Positions 25,801 to 34,185 of a stretch of DNA of 64,000 nt are shown here, one piece after another. The notes beneath the pieces are model-generated. The model had not been told where the DNA came from. It saw only the letters and a program-made list of their open reading frames with translations, and did not search any database. The position numbers and the translations under genes were made by a program. The DNA comes from Palsa-870 sp035937155 (GTDB lineage Bacteria; Chloroflexota; Dormibacteria; Dormibacterales; Dormibacteraceae), in the NCBI GenBank assembly GCA_035937155.1, contig DASYVJ010000109.1, positions 1 to 64,000 of the forward strand, in the 5' to 3' direction. The first letter of the stretch is position 1, and each line of letters opens with the position of its first letter.

Positions 25801-27093
25801 ATGAGGCCCTTGAGCTCGCCGGCCGCGCGCAGGGCGCACGTTAAACAGACAGCGTCCTCAAGGAGTGATCCCGACGAGCTCCGCGACCTGCACCTGAGGA
25901 AGCTGCGGGCGGGACTGGCCGAAGTGCTAGCGGCCAACGCGTTCTGGCGGGACCGCCTCCACGATGTGCGCGGATGGGACGATTTCGTGCGCCTGCCTCT
26001 GACCACCAAGGCCGAGCTGCTCGCCGACCAGGCGGCACATCCGCCATTCGGGACGAATCTGACCTACCCGACGGACCGCTTCGTGCGCATGCATCAGACC
26101 TCAGGATCAAGCGGCGACCAGCCGCTAAGGTGGCTCGACACCGCGGAGTCGTGGGACTGGTGGCTTCGGATCTGGGCGGACCACGTATACCGCGCTGCTG
26201 GAGTGAAGGCGGGCGACCGTGTGTTCTTTGCGTTCTCTTTCGGGCCGTTCATCGGTTTCTGGTCTGCATTTGGGGGAGCGCAGCGCTTGGGTGCGCTGTG
26301 CATCTCCGGCGGCGCGATGACGAGCGAGCAGAGGTTGCGGAGCATGCTCGACGTGGGGGCGACGGTGCTGCTGTCAACACCTACGTACGCCTTGCGATTG
26401 GCCGACGTGGCGAACGAGCTGGGCCTCGACTTGTTCGGGTCGGGCGTGCGCGCAACGATTCACGCGGGCGAGCCGGGAGCGAGCATCCCGGCCACTCGCG
26501 CCGCGATAGAAGAAGCGTTCGGTGCCGTGTGCTTTGACCACACCGGCATGACAGAGCTTGGTCCGACGGGCTTCAGCTGCTCGCAGCGGGATGGGATCCA
26601 TCTGATCGAGTCCGAGTTCATCTTCGAGGTACTCGATGCGGACGGACATCCATCCGACGAAGGCGAACTTGTCGCCACCAATCTGGGCCGCTGGGGCATG
26701 CCGCTGATCCGCTACCGAACCGGCGACAGGATCAGGATGTCGCGAGAGCAGTGCTCGTGTGGAAGCCCCTTCGCGAAGCTGATCGGCGGTATCCAGGGAC
26801 GCGTCGACGACATGTTCACGGTGCGCGGTGTGAATCTCTTTCCCTCCCAGGTGGAGGACATCGTGCGCCGCTATCCGGAGGTCGTCGAGTTCGTGATCGA
26901 GCGCAGGCGCGAGCGGCAGATGGACGAGGTGGCGCTGTTGATCGAGACCGTAGGCGATGACTTCTCGACGGACCGGATGGAGGCCGATTTGCGGCAGGCC
27001 CTGGGCGTTCGCCTCGACTGTCGCGTGGTCGAACGGGGGACGCTGCCACGGTCCGAGCTGAAGGCGAAACGGATCCGGCAAGCAGGGTCATGA
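25801..27093 (+). CDS. PaaK-like aryl/acyl-CoA ligase (adenylate-forming)
   Basis: This 430-residue enzyme belongs to the phenylacetate-CoA ligase branch, which activates a carboxylic acid with ATP and attaches CoA. The phosphate loop is HQTSGSSGDQP, the adenine-binding motif includes DHTGMTELG, and the hinge region has RYRTGDRIRM followed by QGRVDDMFTVRGVNLFPSQVE. A Cys-containing ECSCGSP-like segment (EQCSCGSPF) is also typical of PaaK relatives. The ATG at 25801 is chosen because upstream residues are not conserved. It overlaps the next hydrolase gene by 4 bases. Placement beside pca genes suggests an aromatic acid substrate, but which one is unknown. Confidence 0.85.
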   Translation: MRPLSSPAARRAHVKQTASSRSDPDELRDLHLRKLRAGLAEVLAANAFWRDRLHDVRGWDDFVRLPLTTKAELLADQAAHPPFGTNLTYPTDRFVRMHQTSGSSGDQPLRWLDTAESWDWWLRIWADHVYRAAGVKAGDRVFFAFSFGPFIGFWSAFGGAQRLGALCISGGAMTSEQRLRSMLDVGATVLLSTPTYALRLADVANELGLDLFGSGVRATIHAGEPGASIPATRAAIEEAFGAVCFDHTGMTELGPTGFSCSQRDGIHLIESEFIFEVLDADGHPSDEGELVATNLGRWGMPLIRYRTGDRIRMSREQCSCGSPFAKLIGGIQGRVDDMFTVRGVNLFPSQVEDIVRRYPEVVEFVIERRRERQMDEVALLIETVGDDFSTDRMEADLRQALGVRLDCRVVERGTLPRSELKAKRIRQAGS

Positions 27094-27773
27094 GGCTGGT
27101 CGAGGTCTCAGCTGAACCTGCTGCAATTAGCCTTGACCTCGATCGCAGCGCGCTGCTCGTCGTCGACATGCAGAACGCTTTCGGTAGCCCAGGCGGGATG
27201 CTTGATCTTGCGGGCGTGGACATCGGGCCGGCGCGCGATGTGATCGCAAATGCGCAGCTCGTTTGCAGCGCCGCAAGGAGGGCCGGGCTACCCGTGATCT
27301 ACCTGACGATGGGCTATCCCGCCGACCAGTCGACCGCGGGCGGCTCTGACTCGCCGAACCCGCAGAAAGAGCTGGCGCTCTGCCTGATGCGCGAGCGCCC
27401 AGAACTGCGGGGCAAGCTGCTGACGATCGGCACATGGGACTTTCAAGTGGTCGATGAGCTTTCGCCGCTCGCGTCCGACACGGTGATCGTGAAGTCGCGT
27501 TACAGCGGCTTCCATGGCACCGACCTCGACTCTGTGCTGCGCAGTCGGGGCATACGAAACCTGTTGATGATCGGGATCGCGTCCAACGTCTGCGTCGAGT
27601 CCACCATTCGTGACGCGTATTTCCTCGAGTACTGGCCGGTCATGGTGGCTGACGCAACAATGCCGGCGGGTCCGGCTGAGATCCACAAGGCAACGCTCTA
27701 CAACGTACGTACTTTCTTCGGCTGGGTGACCACGGCGGAAGACGTGGCCACAGCCCTCACCCTGGAGCGCTAG
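27090..27773 (+). CDS. Isochorismatase-family cysteine hydrolase
   Basis: The 227-residue protein has the complete triad of cysteine-type isochorismatase-like hydrolases: Asp26 in LLVVDMQNAF, Lys135 in VIVKSRYSGFHG, and Cys168 in GIASNVCVEST. Such enzymes (RutB, N-carbamoylsarcosine amidase, nicotinamidase-like) hydrolyse amide or ureido bonds rather than isochorismate. ATGA at 27090-27093 couples it to the CoA ligase, so the pair may release an acid from an amide and then activate it. That is an inference. Its stop shares one CTAG with the convergent MarR gene. Confidence 0.87.
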   Translation: MRLVEVSAEPAAISLDLDRSALLVVDMQNAFGSPGGMLDLAGVDIGPARDVIANAQLVCSAARRAGLPVIYLTMGYPADQSTAGGSDSPNPQKELALCLMRERPELRGKLLTIGTWDFQVVDELSPLASDTVIVKSRYSGFHGTDLDSVLRSRGIRNLLMIGIASNVCVESTIRDAYFLEYWPVMVADATMPAGPAEIHKATLYNVRTFFGWVTTAEDVATALTLER

Positions 27774-28225
27774 CGCCGCTCGTTCGCGCCCACGACCTTC
27801 GACAACATGCACAGCAGGTCGTCGCGCTGCTTCTGATCGAGCGGTCCTACGAGCCGCTTCGTCATGGCGTGCGTGCATGGGATGAGCTGCTGCACGGCAT
27901 GCAGGCCTTTTGGCGTCAGGGTGATGGTCTTGCGGCGGCCGTCACGCGTGTCGCGCACGCTCCGAATCAGGCCTCGTGTGCTCAGACGCGAGACCACGTC
28001 GGCCATCGTCGAGCGGTCGAGTGAAATGCGCTGGCCCAGCGTGCGCTGGTCGAGGTTCGGCTCGCTATACAAGGCATTCAGTGCGGCGAACTGGGGCGAG
28101 GTGATCGTGTGCGAGACCTCTTCATTCCACAGCTGGTTCATCACCTGCACGGCGCGACGCAGCAGATGGCCGGGATGCTGCATCAGGTCTTCCGGCGGAT
28201 GTGTGTCAGGCGGTTCTTTCTTCAC
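27770..28225 (-). CDS. MarR-family transcriptional regulator
   Basis: This 151-residue protein has the MarR winged helix: LTSPQF-like helix (TITSPQFAALNALY), recognition helix in LDRSTMADVVSRLSTRGLI and the wing RDTRDGRRKTITLTPKG. MarR dimers bind palindromes and usually release DNA when they bind an aromatic ligand. The GTG start lies inside the end of livM, overlapping by 20 bases, so it is the last gene of the transporter operon and would be co-induced with it. It is the only regulator in the aromatic cluster and thus the best candidate to bind the repeated element at 32871 and 34130. Confidence 0.88.
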   Translation of the reverse strand: MKKEPPDTHPPEDLMQHPGHLLRRAVQVMNQLWNEEVSHTITSPQFAALNALYSEPNLDQRTLGQRISLDRSTMADVVSRLSTRGLIRSVRDTRDGRRKTITLTPKGLHAVQQLIPCTHAMTKRLVGPLDQKQRDDLLCMLSKVVGANERR

Positions 28226-29204
28226 TCTTCATCTCTACAACCCGATAACCGACCGGCAAAAGGCGCAGCCCAAGGCGCTCTTCGATGGTGCCCCATATCC
28301 CTCGCGGCAGCGCGAGGGCAAAAAGCGCCGCCGTCGCGCCAAGCCCGACAAGGTACCACGGGCCACCTTGCGTGAATGTCGTCTGGATCCCGAACAGCAG
28401 GATGGCGCCGAGGATCGGACCCTCGAAAGTACCGAGGCCTCCGACCAGCACCATGAAGATCATGTAGGCCGACCACTGCACGCTGAATATGGAGCCAGGC
28501 TCGATGAAAAGCGTATTGGCGCCGATGAGCACGCCGGCCGCGCCGCAACCGAAACCGGCGAGCACGAACAGCAACCGCTTGCGAGAGGCAACGTGCACGC
28601 CGAGGGAGCGAGCGGCGTCTTCGTCGTCACGGATTGCCTGCAGTGACACGCCTAGCGGAGAACGCAGCAGGAAAAAGAGAGCAGCAAGAAAAATGACCGT
28701 GAAGCCCAGCGCCAGCCAGAACGTGTACGCCTGGCGGAAGTTGGGCGCGTATTGGTTCAGCTGGATGAGTGAGATCCCTGTACCAGCGCCCAGGTTCTGA
28801 TCGAGCCGGACGAGGATCGAGGTCACTTCGGCGATGACCCACATGCCGATGGCGAACTGTGCAGCCCGCAGACGCAGAGCAAGAAATGAGATTGGAACCG
28901 AGATCACACCAGCCACCAACATCGCCAGCACCATTGCCAGATATGGGCTGAGGCCGAGCCCCGCGAAGAACACCGTGCCGTAGGCGCCCATGCCGATGAA
29001 CGCCTGCTGGCCGATGGAAACCAGTCCGCCGTAACCCGCAAGCGCGTTCCACATGGCGGCAAGCAGCACCAGGATCAGTAGGTTCGTGAGCTTCTGGACC
29101 ACATCGGCTTCCAACACCAACGGAACTGTCGCCAGCAGAACGGCAAGCGCAACCGTGGCACCCGTAAACACCTTCGACGTGCGCGTCCAACGTTGAACCC
29201 TCAT
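28206..29204 (-). CDS. livM: Branched-chain-type ABC transporter permease (LivM-like)
   Basis: The 332-residue permease has about eight to ten spans and the LivM signature GLVSIGQQAFIGMGAYGTVFF near residue 60. The ATPase contact region is around SLQAIRDDEDAARSLGVHVASRKRLLFVLAGF. The ATG at 29204 overlaps the livH stop (ATGA), giving the usual N-terminus; upstream codons in this frame lie inside livH. With LivH it forms the channel of the importer, whose place between aromatic catabolic genes suggests an aromatic acid substrate. Confidence 0.92.
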   Translation of the reverse strand: MRVQRWTRTSKVFTGATVALAVLLATVPLVLEADVVQKLTNLLILVLLAAMWNALAGYGGLVSIGQQAFIGMGAYGTVFFAGLGLSPYLAMVLAMLVAGVISVPISFLALRLRAAQFAIGMWVIAEVTSILVRLDQNLGAGTGISLIQLNQYAPNFRQAYTFWLALGFTVIFLAALFFLLRSPLGVSLQAIRDDEDAARSLGVHVASRKRLLFVLAGFGCGAAGVLIGANTLFIEPGSIFSVQWSAYMIFMVLVGGLGTFEGPILGAILLFGIQTTFTQGGPWYLVGLGATAALFALALPRGIWGTIEERLGLRLLPVGYRVVEMKSEERTA

Positions 29205-30079
29205 CGCGCCGTCCTCAAGCTGACGCGGCCGCCGCCATACCGAACGATCAGCACCGCGAGAAAAAGCAAGTGACCCGTCAAAGCGGAGTACTCCGGATTG
29301 ATGTGGGCACCCAGCGTCTGAGCCACGCCCAGCGCGAGCCCGCCCAACAGAGTGCCCCACAGCGACCCCGTTCCGCCGATGACGACCGCTTCGAAGGCAA
29401 AGATCAGCTGCGTCGGTCCACTGAGCGGATCGAATACCGACCGAATTGCAAGGAAGAGCCCGCCCAGGGCGGCGATTGCCACCGCAAGCGCGGTAGCCCG
29501 CGCGTAAACACCGCGGCTGTTGATGCCGACGAGCTCGGCCGCGTCAGCGTCCTCGGCGGTCGCCCGCATCATCCATCCGGTACGCGTGCGCGACAGAAAC
29601 AGCTGCAGAGCCCCGAAGAGCAGCAGTGCGACCACCAGGATCACTAGGCCAAGCGCGGAAACCGATAGGCCGCTCGTGACCTGCCAGCTCGACGTGGTGA
29701 CAGCGCCAGCGTTTCCACCGAGCGAGCGAACGTCGGGTGAGAAGGTGATGAGCAGCAGGTTCTGGATCACGATCGACAGCCCGAACGTCGCCAGGAGCGG
29801 GGTCAGGATGCCGGACTTGAGGCTTCGCTCGAGGACGGTTAGCTGGAGGACATAGCCGAGCACGATCATCACTGGCAGGGCAGCGACGAAAGCGACGAAG
29901 GGTGACACACCAGTGCTCTGGACGATGACGTACACGACGTACGCACCAAGCACGGCGATGTCGCCGTGGGCCAGGTTGATGATCCTCATCACGCCGAACA
30001 TGATCGAAAGGCCGCACGCGAGCACTGCGTAAAAGGCGCCGAGGAAGATGCCCTGCACGACGGCGTTGACGAAGGTCAT
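29201..30079 (-). CDS. livH: Branched-chain-type ABC transporter permease (LivH-like)
   Basis: This 292-residue partner permease has the LivH N-terminal pattern GIFLGAFYAVLACGLSIMFGVMRIINLAHGD and the ATPase contact region MMRATAEDADAAELVGINSRGVYARATALA. It overlaps livF by 4 bases (ATGA at 30076-30079) and livM by 4 bases, so the transporter genes are translated as a coupled block. Confidence 0.92.
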   Translation of the reverse strand: MTFVNAVVQGIFLGAFYAVLACGLSIMFGVMRIINLAHGDIAVLGAYVVYVIVQSTGVSPFVAFVAALPVMIVLGYVLQLTVLERSLKSGILTPLLATFGLSIVIQNLLLITFSPDVRSLGGNAGAVTTSSWQVTSGLSVSALGLVILVVALLLFGALQLFLSRTRTGWMMRATAEDADAAELVGINSRGVYARATALAVAIAALGGLFLAIRSVFDPLSGPTQLIFAFEAVVIGGTGSLWGTLLGGLALGVAQTLGAHINPEYSALTGHLLFLAVLIVRYGGGRVSLRTAR

Positions 30080-30780
30080 GCCGGCCGCTTCAGTCCGAAG
30101 TACGCGCCGACCACCTGGTCGCGATCAAGCGTGGCTGCTTCGCCTTGCAGCACGATGCGACCTTCAAGCATGCAGATCACTCGACTGGCCACGTTGAGCG
30201 CACGCGTTAGGTCTTGCTCGACGAGCAATACGGTGGTGCCTTCACTGATGATGTCTGCCAGCGAGCTGTAAACAGCGTCGACGACGATCGGAGCCAACCC
30301 TAACGAGACTTCATCGAGCAGGAGCAGCCGTGGATTGCTCATCAGTGCACGCCCGATGGCGACCGCCTGCTGCTCCCCGCCGGAAAGGCTGGCCGCCTGC
30401 TGGTGTCGCCTCGGCTGGAGCAGGGGGAAGACTTCGAACACCGACTGCACGTCCCATCGGCCTCGGCGGGCCGCCGCCACGCGGAGATTCTCCTCGACGG
30501 TGAGGCTGGGAAACAGCCGGCGACCTTCGGGCACGAGCGCGATCCCAAGGGACACGCGGCGGTGGGCTGGCTTCGCAGTGACATCGGCGTCGTCGAAGAC
30601 AACGCGGCCCTCGTGCGGTTTGTGAGCTCCGGCGATTGCCCTCAACAAGGTGGATTTGCCCGCGCCGTTGGCGCCGATCAGCGCAACTATCTCGCCCTGT
30701 GCTACCTCGAACGAGACTCCGCGCACAGCCTGCAGCAGGCCGTAACCGCAATCGAGGGCGTCGACTCGCAGGAGCGTCAA
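30076..30780 (-). CDS. livF: Branched-chain-type ABC transporter ATPase (LivF-like)
   Basis: This 234-residue ATPase has Walker A GANGAGKST, the LivF pattern GIALVPEGRRLFPSLTVEENL, signature LSGGEQQAVAIGRAL and Walker B LLLLDEVSLGLAP. It pairs with the LivG subunit to drive import. ATGA overlaps join it to livG upstream and livH downstream. Confidence 0.93.
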   Translation of the reverse strand: MTLLRVDALDCGYGLLQAVRGVSFEVAQGEIVALIGANGAGKSTLLRAIAGAHKPHEGRVVFDDADVTAKPAHRRVSLGIALVPEGRRLFPSLTVEENLRVAAARRGRWDVQSVFEVFPLLQPRRHQQAASLSGGEQQAVAIGRALMSNPRLLLLDEVSLGLAPIVVDAVYSSLADIISEGTTVLLVEQDLTRALNVASRVICMLEGRIVLQGEAATLDRDQVVGAYFGLKRPA

Positions 30781-31502
30781 GAGCGGCCGCCGAGGTACGC
30801 GTCGATCACCGCCGCCTGCGCGACGACTGCCTCAGGCTGGCCCTCCGCGATTATGCGGCCCTCGTCCATGCAGACTAGCCGGCTCACCACCTGCATGAGC
30901 AAGTGGACGATGTGCTCGATCCACAGCACCGCGATGCCCCGGTCGCGCAGGCTCGCCACCATCTCGACCAGAGCGGCAGTCTCCGCATCGGTGAGGCCGC
31001 CACCGATCTCATCGAGCAAAAGGACAGAGGGTTCGACGGCCAGTGCGCGTGCCAGCTCGAGGCGTTTGCGCTGCAGCAGGCCCAAGCTTTCCGCGCGCCG
31101 GTTGGCAACGGGGGTCAGCCCGGTCTGGTCCAACACCCGCAGGCAAAGGTCATAGGCCTCGCCGCCTCGCCGCCGTCCACCGGCCGTCGCGCCGACGAGA
31201 ACGTTTTCGAAGACGCTCATGCCTACGAACGGTCGCGGCACCTGATGTGTTCGGGCGATACCCAGCTTGCATCGGTCGGCGGCGCCTCGGGACGTGACGT
31301 TTCGACCGCGGAAATCGACGGCGCCGGAGTCAGGCGCGAGCGCGCCTGACAGGACGTTCAGCAAGGTGGTTTTGCCGGCGCCGTTCGGTCCGACGATGCC
31401 GACCGCCTCACCTTGTGCGAGCGACAGGTTGACGCCGTCCAGCACTGCAAGTGCGCCGAAGCGCTTGCGAACGTCAACGGCGGCGAGAACCGCCGCTTCC
31501 AT
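30777..31502 (-). CDS. livG: Branched-chain-type ABC transporter ATPase (LivG-like)
   Basis: The 241-residue ATPase has Walker A GPNGAGKTT, the LivG pattern GIARTHQVPRPFVGMSVFENV, and Walker B VLLLDEIGGGLTDAE. The signature region reads ESLGLLQRKRLELARAL, where the usual LSxGxQ is replaced by LGLLQR; variants of this kind are common in LivG. The ATG at 31502 is 2 bases after the binding-protein stop; the open frame upstream is antisense-like and not conserved. It overlaps livF by 4 bases. Confidence 0.9.
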   Translation of the reverse strand: MEAAVLAAVDVRKRFGALAVLDGVNLSLAQGEAVGIVGPNGAGKTTLLNVLSGALAPDSGAVDFRGRNVTSRGAADRCKLGIARTHQVPRPFVGMSVFENVLVGATAGGRRRGGEAYDLCLRVLDQTGLTPVANRRAESLGLLQRKRLELARALAVEPSVLLLDEIGGGLTDAETAALVEMVASLRDRGIAVLWIEHIVHLLMQVVSRLVCMDEGRIIAEGQPEAVVAQAAVIDAYLGGRS

Positions 31503-31504
31503 GC

Positions 31505-32842
31505 CTAGCCCTGGTATGGCTTTAGGGTCGACGCGATTGGAACGTTGCTGTCGGACGAGTTCTCGCAGATGACGAAATCGACTGGCCACTTGGAGACACC
31601 CTGCTTCCACTGACCGCCGATGATAGGGGCCGAAACGACGTTCGGAACCGCGGCTCCCGCCAGCGTTGCCGGCTTCGACCAATCGAGGTGACCGACGGGG
31701 GTGTCGACGGCGAGCGTCTTCATTGCAGCCGCCACCTTGGCCTTGTCCTTCGGGTTGCCGCTTGCGTTCAGCACCGCCTGCGCGACGTCGAAGAGAGCCA
31801 GGCTCGGGCCGAGCTGCTGGTTCCACTGCTTCCCGCTGGACGTCTCATACCCGCTAGCGAGATCCTTCGACGAGATGCCTGTCAGCGGCGACTTGTAAGG
31901 CCACGTTGGCGCCCAGTACACACCCGACGCGAGGCCGTTGCCTATTGATCCAAGCGAGGAGACCTGCGAGGGAAACAAACCAGTCTTTGCGATCTGCCCG
32001 ATCTTCACGTGTTTTGTGTATCCCTGCTGCGCGGCCTGGCGCCAGAAGGTGGCGAAGTCTGGCGGGATGGGGAATGTGTTGAAGATCTGGCAATCCTCGC
32101 TGATGAACTTCTGGATCTGCGCCGTGTAGTCATTCGTGCCGTCTTCGTAAGCGCCTGGGTCCACGATCGTGTAACCGGCCTGCTTCAGCAGCGGGCCGAG
32201 TACGCCGCGGATGGCATTGCCGTCGGCGTCGTTGGGCCACATCACGCCAACCTTCTTGTTCGTGGCGACCTGAGGCCACAGGTGGGTGTACGCGTTGAAG
32301 AACTGCTCGACGCCGAAGCAGAAGTGAAACGTGTACTTGAATGGCGACGCCTGCCCGACCTTGGCGCCGCGGCCGAGGTACCAGGCCTCCCACGGCACCA
32401 CCGTGGAGATGCACGGAACGCCGGCCGCTTCGCAGGCATCCGAAACGGGATTCACCGTCTCGGGCGTGGAGGTGGCCAGCATCAGGTCTACCTTCTGGCT
32501 CTGGATGAGGTCCTGCGCCACCTGCGCGCCGACTGATGGCGTCGACTGTGAATCGCGAGAAACGATCTCCACGCTGTAATTGGTGCCGCCGACGGTGATG
32601 CCGTTCTTGAAAGCATTCTTGGCCAGGCCGATGACGTATGGGTCTGGTTCACCGAAGCCGGAAGCCGGGCCCGTGATAGGGCTGACGAAGCCGATCTTGA
32701 TCGACCCGCTCGGAGTCGTCGTAGTAGAGGTCAGGCAGGCTTCGAGGAAACCCGGGACCGCGAGGCTTCCAAGTACCAGCCCGGTGCCTCTCAGCATTTC
32801 GCGGCGCGTGATCATGCCGGATCGAGTTTTCCTCTTGCTCAC
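31505..32842 (-). CDS. ABC transporter substrate-binding protein (Leu/Ile/Val-binding family)
   Basis: This 445-residue type-I periplasmic-binding-fold protein is exported. The N-terminus has a twin-arginine motif (TRREMLRGTG) and ends with a lipobox-like LEAC, suggesting a Tat-exported lipoprotein. The mature protein starts with IKIGFVSPITGPASGFGE and has SDACEAAGVPCIST, the family pattern. The GTG at 32842 is chosen because GGGGAGGAG lies 4-5 bases upstream. The ligand is probably an aromatic acid such as 4-hydroxybenzoate, judged only from its place next to pobA and the candidate operator. It heads the livGFHM-marR operon. Confidence 0.9.
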   Translation of the reverse strand: MSKRKTRSGMITRREMLRGTGLVLGSLAVPGFLEACLTSTTTTPSGSIKIGFVSPITGPASGFGEPDPYVIGLAKNAFKNGITVGGTNYSVEIVSRDSQSTPSVGAQVAQDLIQSQKVDLMLATSTPETVNPVSDACEAAGVPCISTVVPWEAWYLGRGAKVGQASPFKYTFHFCFGVEQFFNAYTHLWPQVATNKKVGVMWPNDADGNAIRGVLGPLLKQAGYTIVDPGAYEDGTNDYTAQIQKFISEDCQIFNTFPIPPDFATFWRQAAQQGYTKHVKIGQIAKTGLFPSQVSSLGSIGNGLASGVYWAPTWPYKSPLTGISSKDLASGYETSSGKQWNQQLGPSLALFDVAQAVLNASGNPKDKAKVAAAMKTLAVDTPVGHLDWSKPATLAGAAVPNVVSAPIIGGQWKQGVSKWPVDFVICENSSDSNVPIASTLKPYQG

Positions 32843-32870
32843 GTGACTCCTCCCCTTCAGATCAGGAAAT

Positions 32871-32901
32871 TGCTCCGTGTACCGACGATCGGGAGTTTGC
32901 G
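32871..32901 (-). promoter_or_regulatory. Candidate operator, copy 1, upstream of the Liv-type transporter operon
   Basis: The 31 bases from TGCTCCGTGTACCGACGATC to GTTTGCG are the same as copy 2 at 34130-34159 apart from one extra G. The core contains the inverted repeat CCGA-CGA-TCGG. It lies 29 bases upstream of the binding-protein GTG, in the 76-base gap after pobA. A repeat placed before two operons of one pathway is best explained as a regulator site. Confidence 0.7.
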
Positions 32902-32918
32902 CCAAGCCGGTCCAAGAA

Positions 32919-34115
32919 TCAAGGCCCGATTTTCGCCAGGGCGACGCTCCCGGTCGCGGCACCCGTGTAGTTCTCCGCCAGCGATCTCGATGCGGCGCTC
33001 GAGGAGGTGAGGTAGCGAAGCTGAGCCACGTGCAGCTGGTCGTCGAAGGCGTCCTCGAGCGACTCCCGGTGCAGAAGGTGCGTCATGAAGTTGGAGAAGT
33101 ACTGCGAGCGCCAGACGCGCGGCAGGCAGTGGAACGTGTAGCTGCTCAGGGCTTCGGATGTGCCATTCCTGATCTGTTCGGTCAGGGCCGCCGCGAGGAC
33201 TGTCACGTCGGCGAGCGCCAGGTTCATGCCCTTTGCTCCGGTCGGAGGCACGATGTGAGCGGCGTCGCCCGCAGTGAATAGACGGCCCGACTGCATCGGC
33301 TCGAGGACGAAACTCGTCATGGCGGTGATGCCGATATCCAGGACCTCTCCGTGCTTGAGCGACGGCTCGTTGAGGCGCAGGCTAAGCTCCGACCAGATCC
33401 GGTCGACCGGCCACCCGTCGAGTGTTTCGTCGGATGGGACCTGGAGGTACAGCCGGCTCACATTGGGACTCCGCATGCTGTGCAGCGCGAACCCGCGCTC
33501 GTGGTAGGCGTAGATCAGCTCGTCAGCCGCTGGGGGCGTCGCGGCGAGGATGCCGAGCCAGGCGTGCGGATAGTTTCGTTCGTACGCGACCGCGCCTCGC
33601 GCGACCATCGCGGTGCGGCCGATCCCATGCGATCCATCGCACGCCACTACGTAGTCGCACTCGAGCGACTCGTCGTGGCCCTCGTGTGAGAAGAGGATCG
33701 AGGGATGGTCTTCGTCGATACCACGAATCTCGCGCGCCTCGGCCTCGAACATGATCGGCGCACCGGCGTCGAGGCGAGCCTGGACCAGGTCTTTGACCAC
33801 TTCCTGCTGGCCGTAGACAAAGATGCTCCGGCCTGTCAGATCCTTGAAATCGATGCGGTGGCTCTCGCCGTCGAACCGCAGATGAATTCCGCCGTGCTCG
33901 AGACCTTCACGGTCGAGCCTTTCTCCGACGCCGGCGTCTCGCAGGAGCTGGGCGGCGCCCGCTTCGAGGACCCCCGCTCGCACGCGGCGCTCGATGTGAT
34001 CGCGGCTCCGATTCTCGAGCACCACCGACTCGACGCCGCCGCGATGCAAGAGGTGCCCCAGCAGGAGCCCTGCGGGGCCGGCGCCGATGATGGCGACCGT
34101 AGTGTGCAGGGTCAT
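32919..34115 (-). CDS. pobA: 4-hydroxybenzoate 3-monooxygenase
   Basis: PobA hydroxylates 4-hydroxybenzoate to protocatechuate with FAD and NAD(P)H. The 398-residue protein has the FAD-binding VAIIGAGPAGLLLGHLLHRGG, the PobA-specific NRSRDHIERRVRAGVLE, the DG motif YVVACDGSHGIGR, and the GD motif GRLFTAGDAAHIVPPTGAKG. The length is close to the known ~394. The ATG at 34115 is preferred; codons upstream lie in the divergent control region. It is divergent from pcaH, which acts on its product, and precedes the transporter operon on the same strand. Confidence 0.95.
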   Translation of the reverse strand: MTLHTTVAIIGAGPAGLLLGHLLHRGGVESVVLENRSRDHIERRVRAGVLEAGAAQLLRDAGVGERLDREGLEHGGIHLRFDGESHRIDFKDLTGRSIFVYGQQEVVKDLVQARLDAGAPIMFEAEAREIRGIDEDHPSILFSHEGHDESLECDYVVACDGSHGIGRTAMVARGAVAYERNYPHAWLGILAATPPAADELIYAYHERGFALHSMRSPNVSRLYLQVPSDETLDGWPVDRIWSELSLRLNEPSLKHGEVLDIGITAMTSFVLEPMQSGRLFTAGDAAHIVPPTGAKGMNLALADVTVLAAALTEQIRNGTSEALSSYTFHCLPRVWRSQYFSNFMTHLLHRESLEDAFDDQLHVAQLRYLTSSSAASRSLAENYTGAATGSVALAKIGP

Positions 34116-34129
34116 GGGCTCGGCTGAAA

Positions 34130-34159
34130 TGCTCCGTGTACCGACGATCGGAGTTTGCG
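34130..34159. promoter_or_regulatory. Candidate operator, copy 2, between divergent pobA and pcaH
   Basis: The 30-base element matches copy 1 at 32871 with one base fewer. It contains CCGA-CGA-TCGG (34141-34151) and outer arms CTCCG/CGGAG (34132-34136 and 34149-34153). It fills most of the 70-base gap between the pobA and pcaH starts, so a protein bound here could control both genes. Confidence 0.72.
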
Positions 34160-34176
34160 GGAGTTCATAATTCCCG
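34158..34176 (+). promoter_or_regulatory. Candidate -10 region of pcaHG with flanking inverted repeat
   Basis: CATAAT at 34166-34171 is a plausible -10 box 14 bases before the pcaH GTG. Its -35 region would fall inside the adjacent candidate operator. The box is flanked by the inverted repeat CGGGA/TCCCG. With so short a gap the transcript would be nearly leaderless. Confidence 0.4.
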
Positions 34177-34185
34177 TCAAGGGCC

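Noticed and set aside
30777..31502. LivG with a broken ABC signature
   Set aside because: The LSxGxQ motif is replaced by LGLLQR, but LivG proteins often vary here and Walker A and B are intact, so I do not treat it as inactive.
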